Assembly (NCBI GenBank): GCA_018665505.1
Contig: JABJCS010000627.1
Coordinates: 1-9,183, forward strand
Reading direction: 5' to 3'
Source: Alphaproteobacteria bacterium
Lineage (GTDB): Bacteria; Pseudomonadota; Alphaproteobacteria; UBA8366
DNA: 9,183 nt
Under the pieces are notes generated by a model. That model worked only from the letters and a program-made list of their open reading frames with translations. It was not told where the DNA came from and did not search any database. Shown here piece by piece: positions 8,228-9,183 of this stretch. How positions within the stretch are numbered: position 1 is the first letter of the stretch; every line of letters begins with the position of its first letter. The position numbers were made by a program, and so were the translations under genes.

Positions 8228-9183
8228 TTACAAGGTTCGGGCGACTTCCTCGGATTCGAAACATTCGATGACATCGCCATTCTTGATGTCGTCGTAATTT
8301 TCGAACGCCATGCCGCATTCGTAGCCCTGCTGTACCTCGCGGACATCGTCCTTGAAGCGCCGCAGGGATTTCAAGCTGCCCTCGAAAATCACCACGTCAT
8401 CGCGCAACAATCGTACTTTATTGCCACGCTTGAACATGCCTTCCGTGACCATGCAACCGGCGGCCTTACCGGCTCGCGTGACGCTGAATACATCGCGTAC
8501 TTCCGCATAACCAATTTGACGTTCGCGAATTTCCGGTGCCAGCAAGCCTTCCATCAACTGCTTCATATCGTCGAGCACGTTGTAGATAATCGAATAATAT
8601 CGGATATCGACATGCTCTTGCTGCGCTTGGAGGCGAGCTTGAGGATTGGCGCGCACATTGAAGCCGATGACGAGACCGCCGACCGATTTCGCAAGAATGA
8701 TATCGGATTCGGTGATACCGCCGACAGCGCTGTGCATGACCCGGACTTTCACTTCGTCCGTGGACATATTTTCTAGAGAGCCGATAATCGCTTCGATAGA
8801 GCCCTGGACGTCGCCGCGAATGATGATCGGCAATTCCTGGGCTTCTCCCGCCTGGATTTGATCGAACATCTGCTCAAGTGTTCCACGAGCACCGACCGCA
8901 AGTGATTTCTGGCGTTCGGCCCGTTGCCGGTACTCCGTGATTTCACGCGCCCGGGCTTCGTCTTCGACCGCAACGAACTCATCACCAGCCGCTGGTGCAC
9001 CTTGAAGGCCCAAGACCTCGACCGGCTCGGAAGGTCCCGCCACCTTAATCGGCTTTCCTCGATCGTCGATCAGAGCCCTCGCACGGCCCCACTCGTTTCC
9101 GGCGATGAAGACATCGCCTTGTTTCAGGGTACCTCGCTGGATCAAGACGGTCGCGACAACACCGCGACCCTTCTCCAGCTTCG
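8228..9183 (-). CDS. infB: Translation initiation factor IF-2, C-terminal part (5' end outside window)
   Basis: GTPase that brings formyl-Met-tRNA to the 30S subunit and promotes 50S joining. The frame is open to the window edge: codons before the TTG at 9145 read [12 protein letters not shown], so that TTG is an internal Leu and not a start. Visible are the beta-barrel domain after the G domain (KGRG...[13 protein letters not shown]...EWGRARAL), the linker helix, the domain with [17 protein letters not shown] and a [16 protein letters not shown] segment, and the C-terminal fMet-tRNA-binding barrel with [21 protein letters not shown]. It ends in the typical EEVARTL, with TAA at 8228-8230. The G domain and N-terminal domains lie outside the window. 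Its position before rbfA matches the conserved nusA-infB operon. Confidence 0.97.
   Translation of the reverse strand, partial: KLEKGRGVVATVLIQRGTLKQGDVFIAGNEWGRARALIDDRGKPIKVAGPSEPVEVLGLQGAPAAGDEFVAVEDEARAREITEYRQRAERQKSLAVGARGTLEQMFDQIQAGEAQELPIIIRGDVQGSIEAIIGSLENMSTDEVKVRVMHSAVGGITESDIILAKSVGGLVIGFNVRANPQARLQAQQEHVDIRYYSIIYNVLDDMKQLMEGLLAPEIRERQIGYAEVRDVFSVTRAGKAAGCMVTEGMFKRGNKVRLLRDDVVIFEGSLKSLRRFKDDVREVQQGYECGMAFENYDDIKNGDVIECFESEEVARTL

Noticed and set aside
7961..8776. A 271-residue plus-strand open frame opposite rbfA and infB
   Set aside because: Both minus-strand frames are certain from conserved motifs. The plus-strand protein resembles nothing known and is a composition shadow.

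Overview
The window is an ordinary housekeeping stretch of a bacterial chromosome with eight clearly recognisable conserved genes plus a ninth, rbfA, also readily assigned. Protein style points to an alphaproteobacterium, probably near the Rhodospirillales: GyrB wording, a fabA-fabB-fabI cluster, an AIAY-type FabI, and the infB-rbfA-truB-rpsO-pnp order. This taxonomic call is inference from remembered family patterns, not from a search. Coding density is very high. The longest non-coding stretch is the 208-base rpsO-pnp gap, so no gene-free stretch exceeds 300 bases.

Layout, plus strand (1-4087): the 3' part of gyrB (cut by the left window edge), a 93-base gap with two small hairpins, then fabA, fabB and fabI, tightly spaced and likely one transcript. 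FabA makes and isomerises the C10 enoyl-ACP, FabB elongates the cis product, and FabI reduces trans-enoyl-ACPs. Together they form the core of anaerobic (oxygen-independent) unsaturated fatty acid synthesis.

Layout, minus strand (9183 down to 4187): infB (cut by the right edge), rbfA, truB, rpsO and pnp. This is the classic translation/RNA-metabolism operon, covering initiation factor 2, 30S maturation factor, tRNA pseudouridine-55 synthase, ribosomal protein S15 and polynucleotide phosphorylase. The rbfA and truB reading frames overlap and truB-rpsO are 17 bases apart. The rpsO-pnp gap is the exception, holding a chain of hairpins that could carry attenuation, RNA processing or PNPase autoregulation.

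The two transcription units converge at 4088-4186, where a perfect 12-bp stem (4130-4158) can terminate both directions. I found no mobile element, CRISPR array, tRNA, rRNA, toxin-antitoxin pair or defence gene, and no convincing undescribed system. The points most worth a second look are the pnp leader structure, the 21-base palindrome before fabA, and the gyrB-fabA junction.
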